Positions 36,339 through 46,056 of a stretch of DNA of 64,000 bases are shown here, piece after piece (within the stretch, counting starts at the first letter, position 1; each line of letters starts with the position of its first letter). A program made the position numbers and the translations under genes. Source of the stretch: Halocynthiibacter namhaensis (lineage in GTDB: Bacteria; Pseudomonadota; Alphaproteobacteria; Rhodobacterales; Rhodobacteraceae); contig NZ_JWIF01000065.1 in NCBI RefSeq assembly GCF_000812685.1, positions 30,576 to 94,575 of the forward strand, given 5' to 3'. The notes under the pieces are model-generated. The model had not been told where the DNA came from. It saw nothing but the letters and a program-made list of their open reading frames with translations, and did not search any database.

Positions 36339-36911
36339 ATGCATACCCCAGAAGAGGTTCTGTCGTTTTGGCTGACAGAGAAGAAGCCAAGCGACTGGTA
36401 TATGGGTGGAGAGGCGCTTGACGCCGAAATCCGCGAGAAATTCGAAACAACATGGGAAGCTGGCCGTGATGGCAAGCTTTGCGACTGGACGTGTAAGCCG
36501 GAAAGCACGCTTGCGCTGTTGATCCTGCTGGATCAGTTTCCGCGCAATATGTTCCGTGGGTCAAGTAAAGCATTTTCCACCGATGTATTGGCCCGCAAAA
36601 TCGCGAAGAAGGCCATCGATAAGGGCTGGGATTTGCGCATTGATGAACCTCAACGACAGTTCATCTATATGCCGTTAATGCATTCTGAATGCCTTGCGGA
36701 TCAAGAACGCTGTGTGCGCCTGATGCTGACACGGATGCCGGAAGCCGGCGAGGGCAACCTTCTGCATGCCAAGGCGCATCGCGAAGTGATCCGCCGTTTT
36801 GGTCGTTTCCCATATCGAAATGACGTGCTGGAACGCCAAGTGACTGTTCCAGAAGCAGCTTTCCTTGCGGAAGGTGGCTATAGCACAGCTGTGGATGCAG
36901 TGCGCACGTAA
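36339..36911 (+). CDS. DUF924 family protein
   Basis: 190 residues, mostly helical. The family signature is visible: VLSFWLTEKKPSDWYMGG at the start, LALLILLDQFPRNMFRGSSKAF in the middle, and FIYMPLMHSECLADQERCVRL and HREVIRRFGRFPYRN in the C-terminal half. A TPR-like helical repeat fold is known for DUF924; biochemical role not known. A GGAGGAGGG ribosome site precedes the ATG. A strong terminator follows. Confidence 0.88.
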   Translation: MHTPEEVLSFWLTEKKPSDWYMGGEALDAEIREKFETTWEAGRDGKLCDWTCKPESTLALLILLDQFPRNMFRGSSKAFSTDVLARKIAKKAIDKGWDLRIDEPQRQFIYMPLMHSECLADQERCVRLMLTRMPEAGEGNLLHAKAHREVIRRFGRFPYRNDVLERQVTVPEAAFLAEGGYSTAVDAVRT

Positions 36912-36933
36912 TTAGGGATCATGTGATCTAGGG

Positions 36934-36966
36934 GCCGCCTCTGAGGGATACTCTCAGGGGCGGTTT
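36934..36966 (+). terminator. Intrinsic terminator of the DUF924 gene
   Basis: CCGCCTCTGAG and CTCAGGGGCGG form an 11-pair stem (one G-T pair) followed by TTTTCTGTTTTT. Confidence 0.9.
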
Positions 36967-37009
36967 TCTGTTTTTGGCCTTTTTACAGGGATATTGAAAC
37001 CTTCGAGAA

Positions 37010-37029
37010 TATAGTTTAATATCAAACTA
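37010..37029 (+). promoter_or_regulatory. Palindrome in the lpdA promoter region
   Basis: ATAGTTT-AATATC-AAACTAT is a 7-base inverted repeat (20 bases overall) centred about 33 bases before the lpdA start, a good candidate operator. The regulator is not identifiable. Confidence 0.45.
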
Positions 37030-37052
37030 TCATTTTTACTCGGAGTCTCTCT

Positions 37053-38459
37053 ATGTCTGCTAAACCCGCTCAAGCTGCTTATGATGTTGTTGTTGTGGGC
37101 GCTGGTCCCGGGGGATATGTGGCCGCGATCCGCGCGGCGCAGCTTGGAAAGAAGGTCGCGATTGTAGAACGCGAACATTTGGGCGGGATCTGCCTGAACT
37201 GGGGCTGTATCCCGACGAAAGCTTTGTTGCGTTCTGCCGAAGTGTTTCACCTGATGCAGCACGCGGGCGATTATGGGCTTTCCGCAGACAAAATAGGTTA
37301 TGACCTTGATAAGGTTGTGAAACGTTCGCGCGGTGTGGCTGCGCAGCTGTCTGGTGGCATTGGCCATTTGATGAAGAAAAACAAAATCGACGTGGTCATG
37401 GGCACGGCCAAGATCACCGCAAGGGGCGAGGTTACTGTCACCACTGATAAGGGTGTGCAGGTCGTCAAAGGCAAAGATATTATCCTTGCGACCGGTGCGC
37501 GGGCGCGTGAATTGCCTGGGCTTGAGGCCGATAGCAAACGGGTTTGGACCTATAAAGACGCGCTGAACCCGCCGCATATGCCAAAGAAACTTCTGGTGAT
37601 TGGCTCTGGCGCGATTGGCATCGAGTTCGCGAGCTTCTTTAATACGCTTGGGGCGGACACCACTGTCGTGGAAGTCATGGACCGCGTTTTGCCGGTAGAA
37701 GACGCTGAAATTTCAGCCTTTGCGAAGAAGCAGTTCGTGAAACAAGGCATGAAGATCATGGAAAAAGCCATGGTTAAACAGCTGGATCGCGCGGCAGATA
37801 AGGTGACAGCGCATATTGAAATCGGTGGCAAGGTTGAGAAACAGGAATTTGACACTGTCATTTCCGCCGTCGGTATCGTTGGTAATGTTGAAGGTTTGGG
37901 CCTTGAAGAATTAGGCGTGAAAATCGATCGCACCCATGTTGTCGTGAATGAATATTGCGAAACCGGGGTGCCTGGTTTGTATGCAATTGGTGATATCGCT
38001 GGCGCGCCTTGGCTTGCCCATAAGGCCAGCCATGAAGGTGTGATGGTTGCCGAAAAGATCGCGGGTCAAAAGGTGCATGCCGTGCGTCCAGAAAGCATTG
38101 CAGGCTGTATCTATTGTCATCCACAAGTGGCCAGCGTGGGTTACACTGAAGCCAAGGCAAAAGAGCTGGGCTTTGACGTGAAAGTTGGGCGTTTTCCCTT
38201 TGTTGGCAATGGGAAAGCCATTGCGTTAGGTGAACCTGAAGGCATGGTGAAAACTGTGTTTGATGCCAAAACTGGCGAACTTCTGGGGGCGCATATGGTG
38301 GGCGCGGAAGTGACTGAGATGATCCAAGGTTACGTTATTGGGCGTCAACTTGAGACCACAGAAGAAGATCTCATGCACACAGTCTTCCCGCACCCAACTC
38401 TGTCAGAGATGATGCACGAAAGCGTTTTGGATGCCTATGGCCGTGCCATTCACATGTAA
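37053..38459 (+). CDS. lpdA: Dihydrolipoyl dehydrogenase (E3)
   Basis: 468 residues. This flavoprotein reoxidises dihydrolipoamide in 2-oxoacid dehydrogenase complexes with NAD+. FAD-binding GAGPGGYVAAIRAAQLG lies at the N-terminus, the redox disulfide is in GGICLNWGCIPTKALL (about 42-57), the NAD motif is GSGAIGIEFASFF (about 187), and the catalytic His-Glu pair is in HPTLSEMMHESV. It stands alone: no E1 or E2 genes are near, so which complex it serves is unknown, though the nearby branched-chain degradation genes make BCKDH a possibility. It converges with a rhodanese gene over a hairpin. Confidence 0.95.
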   Translation: MSAKPAQAAYDVVVVGAGPGGYVAAIRAAQLGKKVAIVEREHLGGICLNWGCIPTKALLRSAEVFHLMQHAGDYGLSADKIGYDLDKVVKRSRGVAAQLSGGIGHLMKKNKIDVVMGTAKITARGEVTVTTDKGVQVVKGKDIILATGARARELPGLEADSKRVWTYKDALNPPHMPKKLLVIGSGAIGIEFASFFNTLGADTTVVEVMDRVLPVEDAEISAFAKKQFVKQGMKIMEKAMVKQLDRAADKVTAHIEIGGKVEKQEFDTVISAVGIVGNVEGLGLEELGVKIDRTHVVVNEYCETGVPGLYAIGDIAGAPWLAHKASHEGVMVAEKIAGQKVHAVRPESIAGCIYCHPQVASVGYTEAKAKELGFDVKVGRFPFVGNGKAIALGEPEGMVKTVFDAKTGELLGAHMVGAEVTEMIQGYVIGRQLETTEEDLMHTVFPHPTLSEMMHESVLDAYGRAIHM

Positions 38460-38466
38460 GTCAACC

Positions 38467-38512
38467 GTTTTCTTACAAAGAAAACGTCCCGGAAACTTTC
38501 AAAGTTTCCGGG
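38467..38512. terminator. Two consecutive hairpins between lpdA and the rhodanese gene
   Basis: GTTTTCTT-ACA-AAGAAAAC (38467-38485) is followed by an 11-pair stem at 38488-38512 (CCCGGAAACTT with AAGTTTCCGGG, 3-base loop). The second hairpin overlaps the last codons of the rhodanese gene on the minus strand. Together they can stop transcription from both sides. Confidence 0.7.
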
Positions 38513-38867
38513 TGCTGAGCGCTCCACCGGCGCGTTGCCAATCGGTTAAACTTCCAAAATTGTGAACTTCCTTATATCCCATGTTGCGCAGGGTTTGCGC
38601 CGCTATGCCCGATCGGGCACCCGAGGCACAGTAAAGCGCGACAGGCGTGTCAAAGCATAAAGCTTGGTGACAGGATTTACGCGCTGGGTTCGCGAGTTCC
38701 TCTAATGATCCCATTGGGATATGGAGGGCCGCACTGGCGATACCTGTCCTTAACACTTCGCTTGGATCCCGGACGTCTATCAGGGTCAACTGCCTTGCGT
38801 TTATCCGTTCCATTGCCGTTGACGTGTTAATCTTTCCGGCACTGATCGCTTTGAGGAAGTTAAACAT
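38499..38867 (-). CDS. Rhodanese-domain protein
   Basis: 122 residues, one rhodanese domain. The active-site Cys is in VALYCASGARSGIAAQTL (about residue 77); LIDVRDPSEVLRTG is the conserved early motif and NFGSLTDWQRAGG the late one. Such single-domain proteins carry sulfur as persulfide or act as reductase partners. The start at 38867 has only a weak ribosome site. It is divergent from uvrA. Confidence 0.88.
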   Translation of the reverse strand: MFNFLKAISAGKINTSTAMERINARQLTLIDVRDPSEVLRTGIASAALHIPMGSLEELANPARKSCHQALCFDTPVALYCASGARSGIAAQTLRNMGYKEVHNFGSLTDWQRAGGALSTRKL

Positions 38868-38977
38868 ATTCGGGGTCTCATTCTTGGCTTGTTCATTCCC
38901 TTTAGGATGAACCGGCTGTGTTGAAACGTCTGTGATATTGTCATCATGGGCGTCACATTGTCAGTAGTCACCTCTTT

Positions 38978-38992
38978 GTTCACTTTTAGTTC
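38978..38992 (+). promoter_or_regulatory. LexA (SOS) box upstream of uvrA
   Basis: GTTC-ACTTTTA-GTTC is an exact match to the alphaproteobacterial LexA direct repeat GTTC-N7-GTTC. It lies 65 bases before the uvrA start, also within the intergenic region shared with the rhodanese gene. Confidence 0.85.
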
Positions 38993-39057
38993 TAATTTTA
39001 CCCTTGGCGTTACAAGGTTAATCCCCTATCTCTGTACCTGTTCAAACGGGGGCGGAA

Positions 39058-41916
39058 ATGGCCGAGTTAAAGAAGATCGAAGTGCGTGGTGCGCGCGAAC
39101 ATAATCTCAAGTCCATCGATGTGGATATTCCGCGTGATCAATTGGTGGTGATCACGGGTCTGTCGGGGTCGGGAAAATCCAGCCTTGCCTTTGACACGAT
39201 CTATGCGGAAGGGCAGCGGCGTTATGTCGAAAGTCTAAGTGCATATGCCCGTCAATTCCTTGATATGATGCAAAAACCTGACGTTGATCATATCTCGGGC
39301 CTGTCGCCTGCGATCTCGATTGAACAGAAAACCACCTCTAAGAACCCGCGGTCCACCGTTGGAACTGTGACCGAGATTTACGACTATTTGCGCCTGCTTT
39401 TTGCACGCGCGGGAACGCCATATTCCCCGGCCACAGGCAAGCCGATTGAGGCCCAGCAAGTTCAAGATATGGTCGATCGTGTGATGGGCATGGAAGATGG
39501 GTTGCGTGGCTATTTGCTGGCGCCAATCATCCGTGATCGCAAAGGTGAATATAGGAAAGAATTTCTTGAATTGCGCAAGCAAGGTTTCCAACGGGTGAAA
39601 GTCGACGGCACGTTCTATGAACTGGATGAACCACCGACGTTGGACAAGAAATACCGCCATGACATTGACGTTGTCGTAGACCGGATCGTTGTGCGCGAAG
39701 GCATGGAAACACGTCTTGCCGACAGTTTCCGCACAGCACTTGATCTGGCGGATGGGATTGCAATTCTGGAAACGGCACCTAAGGAAGCTGACCCGGAACG
39801 TTTCACATTTAGCGAGAATTTTGCCTGTCCTGTCAGTGGCTTCACAATCCCTGAGATCGAACCACGTCTGTTTTCATTCAACGCGCCTTTTGGGGCTTGC
39901 CCTGAATGTGATGGCCTAGGGGTTGAGCTGTTTTTTGACGAACGTCTGATGGTTCCAGACCAATCCTTGCGTCTGTCAGACGGTGCAATTGCACCCTGGC
40001 GCAAGGGGAAATCACCCTATTTCTTGCAAACGATCGAAGCCATTGCAAAACATTACGAATTCGATCCCAAGACCCCATGGAAAGACCTGCCGAAGCATGT
40101 TCAGCAAGTATTTCTTTACGGTTCTGACGGGGACGAAATCGCGTTTCGTTATGATGACAGTGGCCGTGTCTATGAAATCTCGCGCAGTTTTGAAGGCGTC
40201 GTGCCCAATATGGAACGGCGCTATCGCGAAACGGATAGTAATTATATCCGCGAGGAATTTGAACGTTATCAAAACAACCGATCTTGTGAAGCCTGCGATG
40301 GGTATCGCCTGCGGGACGAAGCCTTGGCGGTTCAGATCGCAGGGCTGCATGTTGGCCAAGTGGTTCAGATGTCGATCCGCGAGGCTTTGGCTTGGATCAC
40401 CGATGCGTCCGACTCGATGACAAAACAAAAGGCAGAAATCGCCCGTGCCATTGTGAAAGAAATCCGCGAACGTTTGGGGTTTTTGAACAATGTGGGGCTG
40501 GAATACCTGTCTTTGTCGCGTAATTCCGGCACGCTTTCCGGTGGTGAAAGCCAACGTATTCGCCTTGCCAGTCAGATCGGATCAGGCCTGACGGGGGTGC
40601 TTTATGTCTTGGATGAACCATCCATCGGCCTGCATCAGCGCGACAACGGACGGCTTTTGACGACGCTGAAAAATCTGCGTGATCAGGGCAATACTGTGAT
40701 TGTGGTTGAACATGACGAAGAAGCAATCCGCGAGGCGGATTATGTCTTTGATATCGGCCCGGGGGCCGGGGTGCACGGGGGGCAGGTGGTGGCCCAGGGC
40801 ACACCTGCTGAGATTTGCGCAGACCCAGTTTCCGTGACAGGCCAGTACCTTACGGGGATCCGAGAGATCGCGGTGCCCAGTGAACGGCGTAAAGGTAATG
40901 GTAAGAAAGTTACGGTAAAAAAGGCAACAGGCAATAATTTGAAGAAGGTCACGGCGGATTTTCCTTTGGGCAAATTTACCTGTGTGACCGGCGTATCAGG
41001 GGGCGGGAAATCGACCCTGACGATTGAGACGCTGTTCAAGACCGCGTCGATGCAATTGAACGGGGCGCGTCAAACACCTGCGCCTTGTGAAAGCATCAAG
41101 GGGTTGGAACATTTGGACAAGGTGATCGACATTGATCAGCGGCCCATTGGGCGCACGCCACGTTCAAACCCTGCGACCTATACGGGGGCGTTTACGCCGA
41201 TCCGGGATTGGTTTGCGGGACTGCCGGAAAGTCGCGCGCGGGGGTACAAACCTGGGCGTTTCAGCTTTAACGTCAAAGGCGGGCGGTGCGAGGCCTGTCA
41301 GGGCGATGGGGTGATCAAGATCGAAATGCACTTCTTGCCCGATGTCTATGTGACGTGTGAAACCTGTGATGGGGCGCGTTACAACCGTGAAACCTTAGAG
41401 GTCAAATTTAAGGGCAAAAGCATCGCGGATGTCCTGGATATGACCGTGGAAGATGCACGGAAATTCTTTGATGCGGTGCCACCCATTCGCGATAAAATGG
41501 AAGCGCTGATGCGCGTTGGGCTTGGCTATATCAAGGTCGGTCAACAGGCGACCACACTGTCTGGCGGCGAGGCGCAGCGGGTGAAATTGTCTAAGGAATT
41601 GGCGAAACGTTCCACGGGGCGCACGTTGTATATTCTGGATGAACCAACCACGGGTCTACACTTTGAGGATGTGCGTAAGTTATTGGAAGTACTTCACGAA
41701 TTGGTGGATCAAGGCAATTCTGTTGTGGTGATCGAACATAATCTTGACGTGGTGAAAACCGCAGACTGGATCCTTGATATCGGCCCTGAAGGTGGCGATG
41801 GCGGTGGTGAACTTGTGGTGGCTGGAACCCCAGAAAATGTCGCGATGGAGCCCCGCAGTCACACTGGGCGTTACCTGAAGGAAATGCTGGTGGGGAAGAC
41901 TTTGGCTGCTGAATAA
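39058..41916 (+). CDS. uvrA: Excinuclease ABC subunit A
   Basis: 952 residues. It is the damage-recognition ATPase of nucleotide excision repair. Two ABC modules: Walker [15 protein letters not shown] (about 32) and [15 protein letters not shown] (about 645), signatures [11 protein letters not shown] and [11 protein letters not shown]. Zinc sites: CPECDG...CEACDG in the first half and CEACQGDG...CETCDG in the second. UVRA-specific insertion at about 130-250. The SOS box upstream indicates induction by DNA damage. A hairpin terminator follows. Confidence 0.98.
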   Translation: MAELKKIEVRGAREHNLKSIDVDIPRDQLVVITGLSGSGKSSLAFDTIYAEGQRRYVESLSAYARQFLDMMQKPDVDHISGLSPAISIEQKTTSKNPRSTVGTVTEIYDYLRLLFARAGTPYSPATGKPIEAQQVQDMVDRVMGMEDGLRGYLLAPIIRDRKGEYRKEFLELRKQGFQRVKVDGTFYELDEPPTLDKKYRHDIDVVVDRIVVREGMETRLADSFRTALDLADGIAILETAPKEADPERFTFSENFACPVSGFTIPEIEPRLFSFNAPFGACPECDGLGVELFFDERLMVPDQSLRLSDGAIAPWRKGKSPYFLQTIEAIAKHYEFDPKTPWKDLPKHVQQVFLYGSDGDEIAFRYDDSGRVYEISRSFEGVVPNMERRYRETDSNYIREEFERYQNNRSCEACDGYRLRDEALAVQIAGLHVGQVVQMSIREALAWITDASDSMTKQKAEIARAIVKEIRERLGFLNNVGLEYLSLSRNSGTLSGGESQRIRLASQIGSGLTGVLYVLDEPSIGLHQRDNGRLLTTLKNLRDQGNTVIVVEHDEEAIREADYVFDIGPGAGVHGGQVVAQGTPAEICADPVSVTGQYLTGIREIAVPSERRKGNGKKVTVKKATGNNLKKVTADFPLGKFTCVTGVSGGGKSTLTIETLFKTASMQLNGARQTPAPCESIKGLEHLDKVIDIDQRPIGRTPRSNPATYTGAFTPIRDWFAGLPESRARGYKPGRFSFNVKGGRCEACQGDGVIKIEMHFLPDVYVTCETCDGARYNRETLEVKFKGKSIADVLDMTVEDARKFFDAVPPIRDKMEALMRVGLGYIKVGQQATTLSGGEAQRVKLSKELAKRSTGRTLYILDEPTTGLHFEDVRKLLEVLHELVDQGNSVVVIEHNLDVVKTADWILDIGPEGGDGGGELVVAGTPENVAMEPRSHTGRYLKEMLVGKTLAAE

Positions 41917-41921
41917 CCTGA

Positions 41922-41953
41922 GCGGGGCTGCAGTAAGACGCAGCGCCCGTTTT
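41922..41953 (+). terminator. Intrinsic terminator of uvrA
   Basis: GCGGGGCTGC and GCAGCGCCCGT pair with one bulge around an 8-base loop, followed by TTTTC; it begins 6 bases after the uvrA stop. Confidence 0.7.
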
Positions 41954-42342
41954 CAACGCATGATGGTCTTTGGATCAAGCCCAGTGGTTCTGCGGCGCTT
42001 TGGCGGGGGCTTTGGGGCATGCAAAGCGGTTTGTCGTTTTTGTCGCTTCTGAATATCAGCTTTTCGCTTTCACGTCGTTGGGTAATCCCCCCAGATGTGT
42101 TGAATTCAGACGTGACGGTCAGGACGGTTCCATCGGGGGGCTTGTTATTGCTGGTTCAAATCAGTGCATGCATTTGTTGTGACGCAGTATTTGGCGAAAA
42201 ATTGAAACTGATCACGGTGTCTGTATTGCCGTCGCTGCCCCTAAATTTGATGCCAAAAGAAGGGGAGACAACCGGCCCAGCGGAATAATTCGTTTTTTCA
42301 AACTGGAAACTTAATGAACAGAATGGGTTGGCGACGTTGTCC
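41954..42342. other. 389-base gap without a convincing gene
   Basis: Plus-strand frames of 60-90 codons here have no ribosome site and no recognisable sequence. On the minus strand one frame runs about 110 codons from about 42290 with a protein-like composition (SFGIKFRGSDGNTDTV, then VLTVTSEFNTSGGITQ) but is broken by TGA at 42156-42158. It may be the remains of a gene; I cannot name it. Confidence 0.3.
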
Positions 42343-43707
42343 TTATGTGGATGTCAGGCAGAGGCTGTGCAATTTTTGCAGTTCGTCGGCGGTTAGGCTG
42401 TCGAAGCGACCGCTGAGTTTTTCGATCTCGGTTGCGCGTTTCTCGCCCAGAACCGGGTCTGCAAAAAGATGGAACTTCTCGCTTATGTCTTGATCGGTTA
42501 ATGGTAGGTCCGTGTCGCCGCGCGGGGTGCGGGGCGCTGCGTTGATCGTGCGACCATCGGTTAAGGTCATCGATGCCTCGGCCCAACGTTTCCCGACGCT
42601 GATCTTCGTGTAATGAGGGTCGTCAACCAATGTGGTAGCACTGGAAATGCGTTTAATATCAGGGTCTTGTAGTGTGTCATCGGTCAGTTCTGTGACGCCG
42701 ATTTGACCGCGCACAATCATTGTAGCCACGGGGAAAGCAATGCCATAGGCGAATTCATCAAGGCTTGCAGGGGCATGGCCTGCAAGGCGGGTTGCGTTGT
42801 GAAAGGTTTTGATTTCAACGGATGCGACTTGGTTGTGGTGTAGGTCGTGTTCGCGCATCAAATCGGCCACCGCATCGACAGATGGATGGGACCAGCGACA
42901 GCAAGGGTAGGGTTTGTAATGTGTGTCTTCGACCAAGCGCCAGGCGTCTCCAAGGTCTGCCCAAAACGGTGCTTCGTCTTCGCCTTCACAGGTCAAAGCA
43001 GGCGCGCCGGTAAACCCGGCCTGGGCCAGATATGCGGCGGTGACACCGGTCGGGGCGCCCCAGCCAACGCCATCACGCAGCATGGTTGGAAAGTCGATAC
43101 AACGCATCATCTGGCTGCGCGGGCCGTGGTATTCGGCGATGCCAGCGGCGTGGCGGATTTGTTCGCGGTCTAGACCCAACATACGCGCCACGGCAACAGC
43201 GACACCGACTGCGGTCCAGGCACCAGATGTGTGGTAATCGGCGCAGGTCGCGTGTTGGGCGAGGCCCGCGCGATAGCTGACCTCATAGGCCAGGGCCAGA
43301 AGCATGGCGAATGTTTCGCCATCTACCGGCCGGCCAAGGCTGGCTTCGGCATCGGCGACGGCCATCAACGCTGGGAAAATTGCACTGCCCGCGTGGCCTT
43401 TACAGGGCGAGGTGCCATCATGGGCATCGACGGAATCAACGGTGAAGGCATTGGCCATGGCCGCGCCCGCAGGCGACAATTCGGTGCCACGCATCATGAC
43501 CCGTGCGCGTCCAGTGTGGGTCGCGCCGAACATGGCACAAGCGCCCTGATAGGCGGCCTGTGACATTTCCGTGGTGGAGCCGATCGCCGCGACGCCCATT
43601 GTGTCGGTGAAGCTGCGCCGTAGCACTTTTAGCACCTCTGGTGGAAGGTCGTCATAGGTCAGGGAGCTGGCGAAATCGGCGAAAGAAAGGGTCACGGCGG
43701 GCCTCAT
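42343..43707 (-). CDS. MmgE/PrpD-family protein
   Basis: 454 residues. The family includes 2-methylcitrate dehydratase and cis-aconitate decarboxylase. Visible segments: RRSFTDTMGVAAIGS, AFTVDSVDAHDGTSPCKGHAGSAIFPA with the conserved His/Asp, and YHTSGAWTAVGVAVAVARMLG and KPYPCCRWSHPSVDA. The product of the operon upstream is propionyl-CoA, which fits a 2-methylcitrate-type step, but without prpB/prpC nearby the substrate stays open. The ATG at 43707 lacks a ribosome site; a GTG at 43695 preceded by GAGG is a good alternative. It lies 84 bases after mmsB. Confidence 0.85.
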   Translation of the reverse strand: MRPAVTLSFADFASSLTYDDLPPEVLKVLRRSFTDTMGVAAIGSTTEMSQAAYQGACAMFGATHTGRARVMMRGTELSPAGAAMANAFTVDSVDAHDGTSPCKGHAGSAIFPALMAVADAEASLGRPVDGETFAMLLALAYEVSYRAGLAQHATCADYHTSGAWTAVGVAVAVARMLGLDREQIRHAAGIAEYHGPRSQMMRCIDFPTMLRDGVGWGAPTGVTAAYLAQAGFTGAPALTCEGEDEAPFWADLGDAWRLVEDTHYKPYPCCRWSHPSVDAVADLMREHDLHHNQVASVEIKTFHNATRLAGHAPASLDEFAYGIAFPVATMIVRGQIGVTELTDDTLQDPDIKRISSATTLVDDPHYTKISVGKRWAEASMTLTDGRTINAAPRTPRGDTDLPLTDQDISEKFHLFADPVLGEKRATEIEKLSGRFDSLTADELQKLHSLCLTST

Positions 43708-43791
43708 GAATGATGCGTTAAGACCATTGTGAGAGTGTGACCGTGACCCGTAAAGACCATTCGCGACGTTATTTTTGTCGCAAATAACGTG

Positions 43792-44664
43792 TTACCCGCG
43801 ACCGCGTTTTTCAAATCGTGGCAGCATGGCTGAAAAATCCATCCCAAGGCCATCTTCATCATCCACGAAGGTTGAATAAAGCTCGGTCGCGCGTTCGCCC
43901 ATGGGGGTGTCTGCATCCGCAGCAACAGCGGCTTGCTGGGACAGGCGTAAATCTTTGAGCATCAGTTCGGCCGCGAAACCAGGTTTGTAATCATTGTCGG
44001 CCGGGCTTTGTGGGCCAACCCCAGGGGCAGGGCAATAGGCGTTCATCGTCCAGGAGTAGCCGGAAGAGGTGCTGACAACGTCGAACATTTTCTGGCGATC
44101 AAGACCAAGTTTATCCGCCAAGGCGAAGGCTTCGCAAGTGCCCGCCATGGTAATGCCAAGGATCATATTATTGCAGATTTTCGCCGCTTGTCCTGCACCG
44201 GATTCACCACAGTGAACGGCTTTTTGTCCCATGATATCAAACAGATCGGACACTTTTGCGAAACTATCATCTGTGCCACCCGCCATGAAGGTCAACGTGC
44301 CGGCATCTGCGCCACCAATGCCACCAGAAACCGGCGCATCCACGGCCAAAAGGCCAGCATTTGCAGCATTTTGTGCAACGATACGCGCGCTTTCAACGTC
44401 CACAGTCGAACAATCACACAAAACCGCTCCTGTGGGCATGGCCGGGATGATTTCGGCCGCGACAGATTGCAGGATCGCGCCATTGGGCAACATGGTGACA
44501 ACCACATCTGCGTCCGCTGCGACACCCGCGGCGCTGTCGGCTTTCAGGACTCCTTCGGGGCAGGGTGCGCTAAGGTCAAAACCCGTAACCGCGTGACCCG
44601 CAGCGGCCAAGTTGCGTGCCATGTGGTGGCCCATGTTACCAAGGCCGATAAATCCGATTTTCAT
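43792..44664 (-). CDS. mmsB: 3-hydroxyisobutyrate dehydrogenase
   Basis: 290 residues. It oxidises 3-hydroxyisobutyrate to methylmalonate semialdehyde with NAD+ in valine degradation. The NAD motif GFIGLGNMGHHMARNL is at the N-terminus, DAPVSGGIGGADAGTL is the substrate-binding motif (about 120), the catalytic Lys is in GAGQAAKICNNMILG (about 170), and DYKPGFAAELMLKDL is the cofactor-binding motif near 240. The start overlaps the stop of the 3-hydroxyisobutyryl-CoA hydrolase gene by four bases. Confidence 0.95.
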   Translation of the reverse strand: MKIGFIGLGNMGHHMARNLAAAGHAVTGFDLSAPCPEGVLKADSAAGVAADADVVVTMLPNGAILQSVAAEIIPAMPTGAVLCDCSTVDVESARIVAQNAANAGLLAVDAPVSGGIGGADAGTLTFMAGGTDDSFAKVSDLFDIMGQKAVHCGESGAGQAAKICNNMILGITMAGTCEAFALADKLGLDRQKMFDVVSTSSGYSWTMNAYCPAPGVGPQSPADNDYKPGFAAELMLKDLRLSQQAAVAADADTPMGERATELYSTFVDDEDGLGMDFSAMLPRFEKRGRG

Positions 44665-45707
44665 GGTTCGATTCCTTCAAATTCGACTTTGACACCGGGC
44701 ACCGGCATCAGCATTTTTGTGACTTCCATTGGATTTAGATCTTCAACACTTGCCTGCTTCCAAGATGGGTTGCGATCTTTGTCAATGATTTGGGCGCGAA
44801 TGCCTTCGATAAAGTCACCGTCAGACGCCGCGCGATGGGTGAAACGATATTCCTGCGTCAGTGCCCCGCGAATGCCTTTAACGCCACGCGCGCGGTGGAC
44901 AAGTTCAACCGTCGCAGCGATGGCCAGGGGGGAATTGCGGCGCAATGTTTTGGTCGCTTTGGCGGCAAATTCGCTGTCGTCTGTTTCAAGGCTGTGCAAA
45001 ATATCCACGGCAGTTTCGCCTGCAAAGTGACGATTAACTTCGCTTTGGATCGCGGTAAGTTGTCCTTCGGGGGCCTGTGTCGCGCTTTGATCAATCCGTT
45101 GAACATCACCCGTATCACAGAGCTGTTTGATCAGGTCAGGCCAAGTATCTTGCGCGATGTAATAGTCCGCAAAACCAGCATATATTGCATCCGCTGCGCC
45201 CAAGTGAACGCCTGTCATGCCAATATATTCGCCCATGCGACCCGGGGCGTTGGCCAGGATTAACGTGCCGCCCACATCCGGTATAAGCCCAATGCCACAT
45301 TCCGGCATGGCGATGCGCGAACTGTCACAAACCACGCGATGCGAGCCATGACAGCCGATGCCAACGCCGCCGCCCATGGTGAAACCCTGCATCAGGCTGA
45401 CCACGGGTTTGGGGAATTCAAACATTTTGGCGTTCATGCGGTATTCGTCGCGCCAGAACTTTCGACCATATTCGAAATCGCCCGCCTTGGCGGTGTCATA
45501 CATTTCCTGAATATCACCACCGGCGCAAAAGGCGCGATCACCCTCTGCGTCTAGAAGGATCAACTTCACCGCGTCATCATTGCGCCATGCATCAAGGGCT
45601 TTTTCAACATCAAGCGCCATCTGATAACCAAGCGCGTTCAATGCTTTAGGTCGGGTCAGGGTGATGCGGCCGGCTTGACCTTCAGTGCGGATATGGATGT
45701 CAGACAT
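44661..45707 (-). CDS. 3-hydroxyisobutyryl-CoA hydrolase
   Basis: 348 residues of the enoyl-CoA hydratase/isomerase fold in its longer HIBCH form. It hydrolyses 3-hydroxyisobutyryl-CoA, releasing the free acid for MmsB. FCAGGDIQEMYDTAK and GFTMGGGVGIGCHGSHRV (oxyanion hole) are followed by MPECGIGLIPDVGGTLIL with the catalytic Glu, and the C-terminal domain FTHRAASDGDFIEGIRAQIIDKDRNPSW typical of HIBCH. The gene lies between the small membrane protein (overlap 8 bases) and mmsB (overlap 4 bases). Confidence 0.93.
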   Translation of the reverse strand: MSDIHIRTEGQAGRITLTRPKALNALGYQMALDVEKALDAWRNDDAVKLILLDAEGDRAFCAGGDIQEMYDTAKAGDFEYGRKFWRDEYRMNAKMFEFPKPVVSLMQGFTMGGGVGIGCHGSHRVVCDSSRIAMPECGIGLIPDVGGTLILANAPGRMGEYIGMTGVHLGAADAIYAGFADYYIAQDTWPDLIKQLCDTGDVQRIDQSATQAPEGQLTAIQSEVNRHFAGETAVDILHSLETDDSEFAAKATKTLRRNSPLAIAATVELVHRARGVKGIRGALTQEYRFTHRAASDGDFIEGIRAQIIDKDRNPSWKQASVEDLNPMEVTKMLMPVPGVKVEFEGIEP

Positions 45708-46053
45708 GTGCTAGTCTCATCAGGGTTTCCTTGAGTTCATTTTCTTTGTTCTCGGCAATTTCTGTGCGCCCGCGCATTAATCCGAAGCATATGAAACACC
45801 AGCGGAAGTACCAAGGGGCTACGAAGAACATGCCTGCCATCGCGAGAAATAGCATCAAGATGGCCCAAGGAATGCCAATCCACAGGCTCTCTACCGCCAT
45901 GGGTAGAGAAATCAGCACGATCAGGGGCAAGAGTGGAATGATCCAGATAGTGAGTGTAGCAAAGATAAATATCGCTAAGAACGGAATTTTTTGGGCGGTT
46001 CTTATCACCCAGTATTCATGCCGCCGAAATGCGATTTTTACTTGCTTCCACAT
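45700..46053 (-). CDS. Small membrane protein within the valine operon
   Basis: 117 residues with two or three hydrophobic helices (about 23-60 and 62-92) and charged ends (RRHEYW at the start, ENKENELKE near the end). It is wedged between the isobutyryl-CoA dehydrogenase gene (3 bases) and the hydrolase gene (overlap 8 bases), so it is co-translated with enzymes although it shows no catalytic motif. I do not recognise the family. A transport or membrane-anchoring role is only a guess. Confidence 0.7.
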   Translation of the reverse strand: MWKQVKIAFRRHEYWVIRTAQKIPFLAIFIFATLTIWIIPLLPLIVLISLPMAVESLWIGIPWAILMLFLAMAGMFFVAPWYFRWCFICFGLMRGRTEIAENKENELKETLMRLAHV

Positions 46054-46056
46054 ACC

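Noticed and set aside
42019..42288. 89-codon plus-strand frame after uvrA
   Set aside because: No ribosome site and an unusual composition; the opposite strand looks more protein-like, though broken.
44008..45030. 340-codon plus-strand frame over mmsB and the hydrolase
   Set aside because: It spans two real minus-strand genes, both with clear motifs.
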